Shown here piece by piece: positions 33,598-42,290 of a DNA stretch of 42,290 nt. The notes under the pieces were generated by a model. That model was not told where the DNA came from, searched no databases, and worked only from the letters and a program-made list of their open reading frames with translations. Source of the DNA: Gammaproteobacteria bacterium (GTDB taxonomy: Bacteria; Pseudomonadota; Gammaproteobacteria; Arenicellales; Poriferihabitantaceae); NCBI GenBank assembly GCA_022822625.1, contig JAJEAV010000070.1, positions 1-42,290 on the forward strand, read 5' to 3'. Position numbers and translations under genes: made by a program. The first letter of the stretch is position 1, and every line of letters starts with the position of its first letter.

Positions 33598-34146
33598 CTA
33601 CTTTTCCCAGAAACCCTTCAGTCGGGAGCTGAAGTCACAAAAATCCCTGCACAGGTTATCCAAACGGCGGCTGGCTTCCTCTGTAAAGACGGAATCTTCA
33701 AGATCACCTTCGGTAACCAGTACGGACTTCGGGAAACACAGGGTTTCCTGTTCAAACATCATGCTCAGCATAAGATCACCGCAGGCCAGATGCGAGCGCA
33801 GGCTTCCGGCAGCAACGATGGTGGCTACCGGTTTCCTGAAAAGTGCAGGCCCCAGTATTTCGGTGACGGCCTTGGCCGTACTGCTCGCTGTATAACAGTA
33901 AATCGGATAACAGAGCAGAACCGCATCGCTTGATGATGCCTGGTCGTATAGTGACACATACTCCTTGCTCACACCATCGATTTTCCGGCTGTCAACCCTC
34001 AAGGGCGGGTTTTCATCGGCATCAAAGAAGTATAGGGACTGGACTAGGCCGGAGAGGGTTTTGTGGGCATGTCGGGATGCAGCACGGCTGACTGAAGAAT
34101 CTGAAACCGAGCATGTGACAATGCAGATGCTTAGATCATGTTTCAT
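33598..34146 (-). CDS. Flavodoxin-fold / NADPH-dependent FMN reductase-like protein
   Basis: I take ATG at 34146 (MKHDLSICIVTCSVSDSSVS), giving 182 aa; in-frame upstream ATGs at 34173 and 34212 exist but have no ribosome binding site. The N-terminal strand and phosphate-binding loop (ICIVTCSVSDSSVSR) and the segment DAVLLCYPIYCYTASSTAKA match flavodoxin-like FMN reductases, where the second contacts the flavin ring. ALFRKPVATIVAAGSLRSH is the following strand and loop. It probably binds FMN and moves electrons. It is convergent with the FrhB-like gene and close to other redox genes. The electron donor and acceptor are not evident. Confidence 0.7.
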   Translation of the reverse strand: MKHDLSICIVTCSVSDSSVSRAASRHAHKTLSGLVQSLYFFDADENPPLRVDSRKIDGVSKEYVSLYDQASSSDAVLLCYPIYCYTASSTAKAVTEILGPALFRKPVATIVAAGSLRSHLACGDLMLSMMFEQETLCFPKSVLVTEGDLEDSVFTEEASRRLDNLCRDFCDFSSRLKGFWEK

Positions 34147-34212
34147 GATTTCCCAACTTCTTTGTGTTTCCATGGTTTGACTTGAGCATAAACGGGCCTT
34201 TTTCGTTTTCAT

Positions 34213-34699
34213 CCGGAGTTACATGCCGACACAATAATTCTGCGGAATCTTATCATCCAGTCAACCCGGAAAAGGTTCTGGCTATTCCGGAAGTCAATAC
34301 AAATCCTGAACAGGAGAACCTGTATCATCAGCGGAAATATGGACGGTAGATTGACCTCTGTTACGTTGACAGACCGCTTCCGGTTCAGGCTGGAATCACT
34401 TTGCGACACCCGCTGGATTTCCCATATCCGTGCATTGATGGGGTGGCTGATTCGCTGTCACTCAACCAGTCAGCCATCTTGAACTCGAACACGAAATCTT
34501 GATGGTCATGATCAATATACCTGGGAGTGGCTGTTCCGGAAATGGTGCAACTCCATAAATATTGCGTGTCAGCGCAACGCCCGGGTCAAGCGCGTCCGAT
34601 TGGATATGACGGTTACGGGCTTCATGTGTCAGGGTCATCTGATGCGGGATCTCACTGGAAATCAGGTACACATGTGAATTTCTGGTGTGGTGGTCGCGA
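34213..34699. other. Gap of about 490 bp, no supportable gene
   Basis: No frame with a start signal and protein-like composition is visible on either strand. The minus frame 34462-34857 overlaps the CDGSH gene out of frame and is a shadow. The stretch may be decayed coding DNA. Confidence 0.5.
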
Positions 34700-34939
34700 T
34701 TACTTGTTATGTGATCCATCGCAAAACGGCTGGTTGCCACTGGATTTGCAGCCACAGAGCCACACATCCCCGGTCTTTTCGGCAGAGAACCGAACCGGAG
34801 AGAAATCTGACCCTTTATGTGACCCGTCGCAAAACGGCTGATTTTGGCTTTTTCCACAGGAACACCAGAAATAACCCTTGCCTTCGGTGACTGTCACCTT
34901 GAAAGGACTGTCGGCGGCACGAACAGGCTTGTTCATCAT
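34700..34939 (-). CDS. Double CDGSH iron-sulfur protein
   Basis: The 79-aa protein contains two CDGSH motifs: CSCGKSQNQPFCDGSH in the first half and CGCKSSGNQPFCDGSH in the second. Each would hold a 2Fe-2S cluster with three cysteines and one histidine, the NEET-type coordination. A short N-terminus (MMNKPVRAADSPFKVTVTEG) precedes the first. ATG at 34939. Bacterial double CDGSH proteins of this size are small electron carriers or iron-sulfur stores of poorly known role. It is divergent from the ferredoxin oxidoreductase gene (243 bp apart), which fits a redox partner, but this is inference. Confidence 0.9.
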   Translation of the reverse strand: MMNKPVRAADSPFKVTVTEGKGYFWCSCGKSQNQPFCDGSHKGSDFSPVRFSAEKTGDVWLCGCKSSGNQPFCDGSHNK

Positions 34940-35182
34940 ATTACTCCGCTTGAATTATTGTACTATTTGCATCAAGGTTCAATTATAGCCCAGAGAGCCG
35001 AATAGCCAGCAGAGATTATGGCTACAGGCAATCCACATTCATACGCTTCCCGTTTTCGTGTTCACGATGTCCTGTGTTTGGTCCGCACAGTTTATCGACC
35101 GTGTATTGCAGTATAGGTCTGCTCTTTCTTCGTCGGGTTTTTACCATACCATATAATCTTCTAAAGAGTTATTATAGGAGTC

Positions 35183-38100
35183 ATGAACAAGCCGATTCTA
35201 CATGATCTTGACAAGGTGTCTCTGGATGACAAGTACTCATTGACTACTGGACGGGCGTTCATGACAGGGATTGAGGCACTGGTTCGACTGCCGATGATGC
35301 AGGCCCGTCGTGATCTTGAAGCAGGCCTCAATACTGCAGGCTTCATTTCCGGTTATCGCGGGTCTCCGCTTGGTACGCTAGACCAGTCACTCTGGAAGGC
35401 CCAGTCTTGGTTGGACCGACACAATATTGTGTTTCAGCCAGGCGTCAATGAGGATTTGGCAGCTACGGCAGTTTGGGGGACCCAGCAAACCCATCTTCTG
35501 CCGGGAGCCAGGTATGACGGCATTTTTTCCATGTGGTATGGAAAAGGGCCGGGTGTCGACCGCAGCATGGATGTCATCAAGCATGCCAACATATTCGGCA
35601 CAACCCGCCATGGTGGGGTACTGGCTTTAGCTGGAGACGACCACGCCTGTAAATCCTCCACCCTGCCGCATCAAAGCGAGCACAATTTTATCGGCGCATC
35701 AGTTCCGGTGTTGAATCCAGCCAATGTCCAGGATGTGCTTGACTACGGAATCATTGGCTGGAGCCTGTCGCGGTTCAGCGGCTGTTGGGTAGCCATGAAG
35801 GCGATTACGGAAAATATGGACACTGCCATCTCGGCGGATCTTGATGAGGGGCGGATCAATATTGTATTGCCGGAGGATTGTGAAATTCCTCCCGAAGGCC
35901 TGAATGCCCAGTGGCCGACCACGCCTCTGGAACAGGAACGGTTATTGAATCGCTATCGGATTTATGCAGCGCGTGCCTTCGCCTACAGTAACCGCTTGAA
36001 TCGAATCATGGTGGATACCGATAATCCGAAACTGGGTATCGTAACTTCGGGGAAGTCCTATCTGGACGTCATGGAGGCCATGAGTGACCTGGGGATTGAC
36101 AGGGAGACTGCCAGTCAAATCGGGATTCGCGTTTTCAAGGTTGGGATGAGCTGGCCGCTTGAGCCGATTTCAACTCATGAGTTTGCACGTGGACTCAATG
36201 AGATTCTTGTGATCGAGGAAAAGCGCAGCATTCTCGAAGATCAGATTACCGGACAGCTATACAACTGGCCGGTTGCAGCCCGTCCTGTAGTGGTTGGAGA
36301 GTTCGATGAGGATGGCAAGGATTTGGTCACCAACCTGAGTGAGCTAACTCCGGCCATGGTTGCGCGAGCGATTGGGGCTCGCGTACTCAGGTTTCATGAC
36401 AGCGAAAGCATTCGCGAACGGCTCCGGTTTCTGGATGCAAAGGAGCAAAGACTATCAAGCCAGATCGGTTCAATCACGCGAACGCCATATTTTTGTTCGG
36501 GTTGCCCGCACAATACATCGACCAGGGTTCCCAAGGACAGTCATGGAATGGCGGGAATTGGATGCCACTACATGGTCAAATGGATGGATCGAAAAACGGA
36601 AGCCTTTACCCAGATGGGGGGAGAGGGGGCTGCCTGGATTGGCCAAGCACCGTTCACGGAAATCCCGCATGTATTCCAGAACATCGGTGATGGAACCTAT
36701 TTTCACAGCGGCGTACTGGCGATTCGTGCGTCTATCGCTTCCGGCGTGAATATCACCTATAAGCTGCTTTACAACGATGCAGTGGCGATGACTGGTGGTC
36801 AACCCGTAGAGGGAGTGATGGGGGTGCCTGAAATCGTCTCCCAGTTAAAGGCCGAGGGCGTAAGGCGTCTGGCCGTAGTATCGGAAAACTACCGGGAGAT
36901 GAAGGATAGCTTGAGAGGCCATGCGGGAATCACGGTTCATCCAAAATCGGATTTTGACCGTCTTCAGGAAGAGATCAGGCACGTCAAGGGCACCAGCGTA
37001 ATTGTATTTGATCAGACCTGTGCTGCAGAGAAGCGCCGACGCAGAAGACGCGGAGAGATGCCGCAAAGCCCGGTTCGTGTTTTTATTCATCCTGACATTT
37101 GTGAGGCTTGTGGAGATTGCAGTGTTCAGTCAAACTGTCTGTCCGTGCTGCCCAGCAGTACGGCTCTCGGGATCAAGCGGCAAATTGACCAGAGTGCCTG
37201 TAATCACGACTTCAGCTGTCTCAAGGGCTTTTGCCCGAGTTTCGTGACAGTGACCGGGGGGAACTACACACCTGTAAAACGCAAACAGGATGGGAATCTG
37301 GGCATTAATGTACCGAGCCCCGAGCTGCCGGCAATAGAACGAAGCTGGAATATCCTGGTGGCCGGAATAGGAGGAACGGGTGTACTCACTGTTGGCTCGC
37401 TTCTGGCGATGGCCGCACATCTGGAAGGCAAGGGCTGTGCGACCCTGAATCAGACCGGTCTTGCGCAAAAATTCGGAGCAGTGGTGAGCCATGTACGTAT
37501 TGCCAACACGCAAGATGATATTCTGGCTGTCAGAATTCCCGATGGTGAAACAGACCTCCTGCTGGGCTGTGACCTGGTAGTGGCTTCGGGGCGGGACAGT
37601 CTCGCTCGTTTGCGACCACGTCGTTCCCAGGCAGTGGTTAACTCCCATGAGAGCCCGACCGCAGATTTTATTCTTGATTCCGATTATCAGTTTCCCGGTG
37701 AGACCATGAAGTCACATATTGTCCGGGAGACTGGCGAGGGCAAGAGTCATTTCATCAATGCCACGAAAATTGCCCGCAATCTTCTCGGAAACTCGATTGC
37801 GAGTAATCTTTTCTTGCTGGGTTATGCCTATCAGAATGGACAGATTCCGGTTTCAGAGGCCTCGATTTTTCATGCCATCGAATTGAATGGTGTTGCGGTC
37901 AACCTCAATCGCCAAGCCTTCAGGCTGGGCCGGCAGGCGGTGGTTAATCTTGATTTAATTGAGAAGGAAGCCAATCTCAATGAAGCGGATGGCATCCCCA
38001 AAACCCTGGATGAGATGATTGACTATCGGTATCGATACCTGATCGATTATCAGAATCAGCAATATGCCGACCGCTATCGGAATCAGGTGCAGCAGATGCG

Positions 38101-38644
38101 AAATTTTGAAGAGGCGAAAGGTGCGGATTCTGAACTGCCCTTAACCAGAGCCGTAGTAAAAAATTATTTCAGGTTGCTGGCATACAAGGATGAATATGAA
38201 GTCGCCCGTCTTTACGCGGAGTCAGGCTTTCTGGATGAAGTCAAGGAAAGTTATCAGGGGGACTACAAGGTGAATTTCCTGATGGCACCACCGGGGCTGT
38301 CGAAGCGAGATTCGCATACGGGTCATCCGCTAAAACGAAAATTTCCCATTGGGTTGCTGATGATGTTGCGGTTTCTGTCGAGGTTCAAGGGATTGCGCGG
38401 GACATTCTGGGATGTGTTTGGCAAGACCCGGGAAAGACAGTTGGAGCGGGCCTTGATCAGCGATTATGAAAAAGACATTCAACTGGTGCTGGGTGGTTCT
38501 GATCGACATGATTCAGAGGATCTCTGTCGGCTTGCTGGATTGCCGGATATGGTGAGAGGATTTGGCCATGTCAAGCTGTCCAATATTGAGCGATATCAAA
38601 CCGAGCGAAGTGAGTTGCTTGATAAGCTGTCTGCCAATCAATAA
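35183..38644 (+). CDS. Indolepyruvate ferredoxin oxidoreductase, fused three-domain form
   Basis: The 1153-aa protein fuses the parts of 2-oxoacid:ferredoxin oxidoreductases. The first part is GFISGYRGSPLGTLDQSLWK. The thiamine-diphosphate-binding part comes next, around residue 457 (GIGCHYM...QMGGEGAAWIGQAPF). A cysteine-rich iron-sulfur segment lies near residue 640 (CEACGDCSVQSNC). The gamma domain starts near 729 (GIGGTGVLTVGSLLAMAAHL). Such aerobic fusions oxidatively decarboxylate aryl or branched 2-oxo acids (indolepyruvate, phenylpyruvate) to acyl-CoA. ATG at 35183 is preceded by AGGAG. It converges with the nitrile hydratase operon. Confidence 0.92.
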   Translation: MNKPILHDLDKVSLDDKYSLTTGRAFMTGIEALVRLPMMQARRDLEAGLNTAGFISGYRGSPLGTLDQSLWKAQSWLDRHNIVFQPGVNEDLAATAVWGTQQTHLLPGARYDGIFSMWYGKGPGVDRSMDVIKHANIFGTTRHGGVLALAGDDHACKSSTLPHQSEHNFIGASVPVLNPANVQDVLDYGIIGWSLSRFSGCWVAMKAITENMDTAISADLDEGRINIVLPEDCEIPPEGLNAQWPTTPLEQERLLNRYRIYAARAFAYSNRLNRIMVDTDNPKLGIVTSGKSYLDVMEAMSDLGIDRETASQIGIRVFKVGMSWPLEPISTHEFARGLNEILVIEEKRSILEDQITGQLYNWPVAARPVVVGEFDEDGKDLVTNLSELTPAMVARAIGARVLRFHDSESIRERLRFLDAKEQRLSSQIGSITRTPYFCSGCPHNTSTRVPKDSHGMAGIGCHYMVKWMDRKTEAFTQMGGEGAAWIGQAPFTEIPHVFQNIGDGTYFHSGVLAIRASIASGVNITYKLLYNDAVAMTGGQPVEGVMGVPEIVSQLKAEGVRRLAVVSENYREMKDSLRGHAGITVHPKSDFDRLQEEIRHVKGTSVIVFDQTCAAEKRRRRRRGEMPQSPVRVFIHPDICEACGDCSVQSNCLSVLPSSTALGIKRQIDQSACNHDFSCLKGFCPSFVTVTGGNYTPVKRKQDGNLGINVPSPELPAIERSWNILVAGIGGTGVLTVGSLLAMAAHLEGKGCATLNQTGLAQKFGAVVSHVRIANTQDDILAVRIPDGETDLLLGCDLVVASGRDSLARLRPRRSQAVVNSHESPTADFILDSDYQFPGETMKSHIVRETGEGKSHFINATKIARNLLGNSIASNLFLLGYAYQNGQIPVSEASIFHAIELNGVAVNLNRQAFRLGRQAVVNLDLIEKEANLNEADGIPKTLDEMIDYRYRYLIDYQNQQYADRYRNQVQQMRNFEEAKGADSELPLTRAVVKNYFRLLAYKDEYEVARLYAESGFLDEVKESYQGDYKVNFLMAPPGLSKRDSHTGHPLKRKFPIGLLMMLRFLSRFKGLRGTFWDVFGKTRERQLERALISDYEKDIQLVLGGSDRHDSEDLCRLAGLPDMVRGFGHVKLSNIERYQTERSELLDKLSANQ

Positions 38645-38681
38645 GGGGGCTACCCGAGCTGGGTGAATTGGCAAGTCCTGA

Positions 38682-38951
38682 TTATTCCGGATTTTGCGAA
38701 TCCAGGTTCCTGGTCATTGCCTCCAGAGCTTCCAGCCATACTCGATAATAGTCATCACTATTCTGGATTGTTGCGTGCATTTCATGGTTTTCGATAAGTC
38801 CTGCAAGCTGCTCAGACCATTCTGCCCACGAAAAAACCCCCTGCTCATTCAGATGCACGGCCATCGCAAATGCATGTGCCTGCCAGGGTGCATCAAAAAC
38901 CGCCTCGCCTTCAGACTCAGGCTGACCGGGAAGTGGGTAAATCCTTGTCAT
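38682..38951 (-). CDS. Nitrile hydratase accessory/activator protein
   Basis: The 89-aa protein has the pattern of the small nitrile hydratase activators: FDAPWQAHAFAMAVHLNEQG then FSWAEWSEQL, and DDYYRVWLEALEAMTRN at the end. In cobalt-type enzymes such proteins help insert the metal and oxidise the cysteine ligands of the alpha subunit. ATG at 38951 overlaps the beta-subunit stop as ATGA. It is the last gene of the alpha-beta-activator operon and converges on the oxidoreductase gene, 37 bp away. Confidence 0.88.
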   Translation of the reverse strand: MTRIYPLPGQPESEGEAVFDAPWQAHAFAMAVHLNEQGVFSWAEWSEQLAGLIENHEMHATIQNSDDYYRVWLEALEAMTRNLDSQNPE

Positions 38952-39604
38952 TGGATGGCATCAAGATAGGATTCGAAGAGGTCAAGGTGCAGTGCTACTC
39001 TCGATTCGGAATCTTCGGTTCCCCAGACTTCTTCGGCCTCAAACCGTACACAGTAAAGATGCATGGGTATCTTTTCGCCTGTTTTGGCGTGTTGGTCTGC
39101 AAAAATGTGTGCACCATGATGCTTGACCACAACCCCCTGGCACCCCCGAATATACCGCGGTGCGCGGGTGTGTGACCTGGGATTGAAGTTCCGGACCAAA
39201 ATCGTCTGACCCGCCTGAAACTTGGGATTCCGATCGGTTTTCATGTTCACCGGTGCTCCCTTGCTCAGAATGCCGGATATTCGATCAGCAGAAACTGCCC
39301 TGTTGGCCGCTCTATTCGCGGGATTGCCGGAATCCAGCTCCTGTTCGGAAATCAGACCCTTTGCCAACAGTAATTCTTCCAGGCCATGGAGCCAATGCTC
39401 GTAATAACTACTGTTCAGATAGTCGCCGGGCTTCATGGTTTCACGGGCATGGCGGCTTTCATCGAGATTCCATTTTCCAAGCATCCCGCAGGCCAGCGTC
39501 ATGCCGAAAATCCTGCGTTCCCAATCGCTTGCAAAGTCGACAGACTGACTCCGGTCAATCGGCCCATGTCCGTGGGTGCCGCCTAGATCGTGAGCTGAAT
39601 TCAT
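38948..39604 (-). CDS. nthB: Nitrile hydratase beta subunit
   Basis: The 218-aa subunit is full length, with the N-terminal domain ([20 protein letters not shown], then [20 protein letters not shown]) and the C-terminal barrel-like domain ([36 protein letters not shown]). The enzyme hydrates nitriles to amides. Having both halves in one chain distinguishes it from thiocyanate hydrolase, where they are separate alpha and beta chains. Conserved arginines ([17 protein letters not shown]) normally contact the modified cysteines of the alpha subunit. ATG at 39604 overlaps the alpha-subunit stop. Confidence 0.93.
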   Translation of the reverse strand: MNSAHDLGGTHGHGPIDRSQSVDFASDWERRIFGMTLACGMLGKWNLDESRHARETMKPGDYLNSSYYEHWLHGLEELLLAKGLISEQELDSGNPANRAANRAVSADRISGILSKGAPVNMKTDRNPKFQAGQTILVRNFNPRSHTRAPRYIRGCQGVVVKHHGAHIFADQHAKTGEKIPMHLYCVRFEAEEVWGTEDSESRVALHLDLFESYLDAIQ

Positions 39605-40221
39605 GATGGAGATTGTGGTGACTGGACGAGACCAACACCAATCATGGAATCTCGAGTGACCAGCTTCGCCAGATCATCTTCATTGAATTCTTCGGTGCCG
39701 GCAGGGCGCTGAGGCAGCACCAGATAGCGAATTTCTGCCGTTGAATCCCAGACTCTGATTTCGACATCTTCTGCAACCTCTACTCCGAATTCGGCAAGCA
39801 CTGCTCTTGGTTCACTGACGGCGCGGGCACGATAGCTGGAGGCCTTGTACCAGGTCGGTGGCAATCCAAGTACCGGCCATGGATAGCACGAGCAAAGCGT
39901 ACAGACCACCATGTTGTGGACTGTGTCGGTATTTTCGACGACTTGCATGTGTTCACCTTGTCGTCCCTGATAGCCGAGTTCCATAATGGATTCTGTCGCA
40001 TTCTCCAAGAGCTGCTTTTTGTAGTTTTCATCGGTCCATGCCCTGGCTACAACACGCGCGCCATTTCTTGGTCCGACCTGATTCTGATAGGTATCGACCA
40101 GTGCGTCTATCGCGGCAGGGTCTACCAGCCCCTTGTCAACCAGGAGTTTTTCGAGACGACTGACCCTGAGCTCGATATCGCTGGGGCCGTGGCTGTGATG
40201 GGGGAGCGGTGTATCGGGCAT
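39601..40221 (-). CDS. nthA: Nitrile hydratase alpha subunit, cobalt type
   Basis: The catalytic subunit, 206 aa from ATG at 40221 ([20 protein letters not shown]); a TTG eight codons upstream (40245) is also possible. The metal site is [11 protein letters not shown], with Cys107, Cys110 and Cys112. The threonine in CTLCSC marks the cobalt type, where iron enzymes have serine. [20 protein letters not shown] and [20 protein letters not shown] are further typical segments. It heads an operon of three overlapping genes (alpha, beta, activator). No amidase or nitrile-forming aldoxime dehydratase is seen next to it in this window. Confidence 0.95.
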   Translation of the reverse strand: MPDTPLPHHSHGPSDIELRVSRLEKLLVDKGLVDPAAIDALVDTYQNQVGPRNGARVVARAWTDENYKKQLLENATESIMELGYQGRQGEHMQVVENTDTVHNMVVCTLCSCYPWPVLGLPPTWYKASSYRARAVSEPRAVLAEFGVEVAEDVEIRVWDSTAEIRYLVLPQRPAGTEEFNEDDLAKLVTRDSMIGVGLVQSPQSPS

Positions 40222-40314
40222 GTTGTTGTGTTGGCTTTGTTCCAAGTCTGGGTCAGTCTGGAGATGGCAGAATTCCCGTCAAGCAGTCTGATAGTCTGGA
40301 TTTAACCCATGGAG

Positions 40315-41973
40315 TCAGGGTCTCCAACTCAGAAAACGCTTGTTATAGGGGTTTTGTTTTTTCACGACCATCTCCAGTCGGACGGTAGCCCGGGTCATTC
40401 CACAGTAAAGCAGTGTATCAAAATCCTCTGGTTGCTTTTCATCCGAGTCAACATCGACCAGAATGACAGCCGGCATCTCCAGGCCCTTATAGCGATAGAC
40501 GCTGTCGAACTTCAGGTCGCCGACAGTCCAGATTTGCTTGCCATTACTGTCGTATTTATCTTTGAATTTGTGCAGAGACAAGTCTCCCACTTTATCCAGT
40601 CTGTGGAAGATTGATTTCGTGTGTCCACAACATGAAAGCACGATAATTTGCTTTTTGGAGAATCCCCAGCGCATCAGTTTTATGACGATCTTCGAGACAA
40701 TGTCCGGTTGTTCCTCCTTGAGTTCGTATTCATGTATTTTGACTTCAAGGCCCGGTAGGCTGTTCCCTACTTCAAATTCGAAGGGCAGGGTTTGCTGGAT
40801 GAACTTGGCTATTGTTTCGGGTGAGCGATAATTTACGGGATATCGATAGCCAACAAAGCCCTCGTGCTTGACCGGGATTTTTTTGTAGAGGTTTTGATCA
40901 CTGTCTTCAAGCCATAAAATATTCGCTTCTTGATACAGAAAAAGCCGAATTATTTCAAACCACTCTGATTCAAAGTCCTGTCCTTCGTCAATGATCAACG
41001 AGTCGTATTTCCAGTCGTCCGTGATCTCGAAATCCATAATTCGCTCCATCACATCCTTCCAGAAGTTTTGATTGGACTGCATTTCCTCATACTCGAGCAT
41101 CTCTCCGACCGATTGCAGGAACTCATCGCAAAATCCAAAAAAAGTATTCACTTTGCCGGAAGTTCCGATACCTGCCTTAAGTTGGTCTGACAGCGGACGG
41201 TTGAAGCAAAGCAGGAGAATCTTGCGGTTTTTGGCAAGTTCGCGATCAAAAAACTGTCTTGCAAATTGACTTTTGCCACTTCCTGCAGTACCGGATATCT
41301 TGAGCAGGAAGGGCTTCATCTCGAGATTCATGAGAATTTTTGCATGATCTCCGATTTGCCGCTTGAACCGGGTAGCCTGAGATTCGATGTGGCTGTGTAT
41401 ATCGGGAGTCAGATTGAATGTTTGATTAAAGAAGTCTAGGACTTGCTGATAGTGTCTATCGGTCGGTTTTTCTCCTTTTTGCAGGATTTCTCCTATACGC
41501 TTGGCAAGCTGGTTTTTGGATCTTGCGTCAATAATTCTCTGCATGTCCACCCCTGCGGCATTGACCTTTGTGACCTTGTGGTCGGGACAATAGATGAGGT
41601 AGTCCATTTCGAGAGGGCGCTGGCAATTTCCCTGACGCTTGAATTTTTCCCGGACTTCAGCCATTGATCGGTGGATTTGTTTAACCGGGTTCTTCTCCCC
41701 ATCTGCGTACCGCTTGACAAGCCCCTCATCGGTTTCTTCAAGTCTTCCGTTTTTCTGTTCTACCATGAGAATTTTTCCAGCCTGATTCAGAATCACGAAA
41801 TCTATCTCGCCAAAATGGGTTCTTCGCGCATGTTCCCGAGACCAGTGGACACTATGAAAAACCATGTAGTCATTGGGCAGTTCGCGTTTGAGCATGCGCA
41901 AGACCTGGATTTCCGGATTATGTGGATCCGAGAGATACAGTTGAGATAAATCAGACGGGGCGAGATAGGCCAT
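40315..41973 (-). CDS. NERD-like nuclease fused to superfamily 1 helicase
   Basis: The 552-aa protein starts with a restriction-type nuclease fold resembling NERD domains: HFGEIDFVILN gives Asp58, and KILMVEQKNG gives Glu72-Gln-Lys74, the D...ExK pattern. A UvrD/Rep-like helicase part follows. Its Walker A is GTAGSGKS at 228-235 and its Walker B is DSLIIDEGQDF; later come EDSDQNLYKK, a GYRYPVNYRSPETIAKF segment and FDSVYRYKGLEMPAVILVDV, which matches helicase motif V. It probably degrades or remodels DNA, in repair or in defence against mobile DNA. The weak start ATG at 41973 has no clear binding site. It is a separate unit from the nitrile hydratase operon. Confidence 0.8.
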   Translation of the reverse strand: MAYLAPSDLSQLYLSDPHNPEIQVLRMLKRELPNDYMVFHSVHWSREHARRTHFGEIDFVILNQAGKILMVEQKNGRLEETDEGLVKRYADGEKNPVKQIHRSMAEVREKFKRQGNCQRPLEMDYLIYCPDHKVTKVNAAGVDMQRIIDARSKNQLAKRIGEILQKGEKPTDRHYQQVLDFFNQTFNLTPDIHSHIESQATRFKRQIGDHAKILMNLEMKPFLLKISGTAGSGKSQFARQFFDRELAKNRKILLLCFNRPLSDQLKAGIGTSGKVNTFFGFCDEFLQSVGEMLEYEEMQSNQNFWKDVMERIMDFEITDDWKYDSLIIDEGQDFESEWFEIIRLFLYQEANILWLEDSDQNLYKKIPVKHEGFVGYRYPVNYRSPETIAKFIQQTLPFEFEVGNSLPGLEVKIHEYELKEEQPDIVSKIVIKLMRWGFSKKQIIVLSCCGHTKSIFHRLDKVGDLSLHKFKDKYDSNGKQIWTVGDLKFDSVYRYKGLEMPAVILVDVDSDEKQPEDFDTLLYCGMTRATVRLEMVVKKQNPYNKRFLSWRP

Positions 41974-42290
41974 GAAATTAAAGCGAGAATCAAGCGGTTG
42001 TCAATCCAGAAAAGGAGGTTTCCTGTGCTGGTGTGAGGTCAAGTGTTGTTTACAACTCTCATGATAGAGACATGCGGGGCTGTTGGTCAAGGAGTTTGTT
42101 GCGAGTTGTTGCGAGCACATAAACTGTCCGCTTTCTGGAGAGATCATGAAGTGGGCAAAATGGCTGCAGGAGACCGGACTGATGAAATGCCTATCTCCGC
42201 AATGACTATCTGGCCAACTTCAATGCCGCATTCATGCGACCACCCCGGGCTGCGCGTTCGTGCCCTGCCCGGACCTTGCGGTACTCGACG
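41974..42290. other. Right-edge region, possible transposase scrap
   Basis: No complete gene is visible. On the plus strand near 42196-42270 one frame reads RNDYLANFNAAFMRPPRAAR, which resembles the 'Y-x-A-x-F-N-x-x-F' segment near the end of some integrase-fold transposases (ISNCY type). Nearby frames are broken. A short repeat (GTTGCGAGTTGTTGCGAG, about 42100) is also present. The link to a transposase is weak. Confidence 0.25.

Noticed and set aside
34462..34857. 131-aa minus-strand frame
   Set aside because: Shares the CDGSH region in the wrong frame; the real gene there has two intact CDGSH motifs.
38682..40221. Thiocyanate hydrolase instead of nitrile hydratase
   Set aside because: The beta gene encodes both halves in one chain and the small third gene is an activator type, which fits nitrile hydratase.
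1..42290. CRISPR array
   Set aside because: No regularly spaced repeat with unique spacers was seen; the repeats found are hairpins or short tandem units.

Overview
The window looks like a gammaproteobacterial chromosome carrying the end of an integrative and conjugative element (ICE). The evidence is the set and order of housekeeping genes (rpoD-dnaG, leuS-lptE-holA, proA, engB, cytochrome c4, folD, folB-folK), an LptE lipoprotein typical of Gram-negatives, and protein-level resemblance. No species can be named from this sequence alone.

Region 1 (1 to about 11290) is the ICE end. All its genes are on the minus strand. In transcription order from the chromosome junction they are parA, a PFGI-1-class parB, a DUF2857-like protein, an STY4528-like replication protein, a PFL_4669/TIGR03761 protein, a DUF3158-like protein, an SSB, an unidentified 145-aa protein and topoisomerase III. 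Four small or membrane-protein genes and a partial gene follow. This is the replication/partition module of the SPI-7/PAPI-1/PFGI-1 type of element, but without the dnaB gene often found next to parA. The gaps between its genes hold palindromes and dispersed hairpin repeats. The module stops about 120 bp from the 3' end of a tRNA with a CAU anticodon, the likely attachment site; the integrase and the other end lie outside the window.

Region 2 (11289 to about 30865) is core chromosome: tRNA-Ile2 (CAU), rpoD, dnaG, leuS, lptE, holA, proA, engB, a dihaem cytochrome c4, folD, a FabD-like acyltransferase, a histone-deacetylase-family hydrolase, a betaine-homocysteine methyltransferase-like enzyme, plsY, folB, folK and a secreted TPR protein. 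Coding density is low around proA, with about 900 and 675 bases lacking any recognisable gene. The nadD-rsfS-rlmH genes that often accompany proA are absent.

Region 3 (30926 to 32190) is the most striking part. A tRNA-Leu(UAA) gene is split in its anticodon by a compact 212-nt group I intron of the cyanobacterial/plastid type. The remains of a frameshifted IS transposase abut the tRNA's CCA end exactly.

Region 4 (32191 to 42290) is accessory metabolism. It has an FrhB-like iron-sulfur flavoprotein, a flavodoxin-fold protein, a double CDGSH iron-sulfur protein, a 1153-aa fused indolepyruvate ferredoxin oxidoreductase, and a three-gene cobalt-type nitrile hydratase operon (alpha, beta, activator). 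It ends with a NERD-like nuclease/superfamily 1 helicase fusion and a possible transposase scrap at the right edge.
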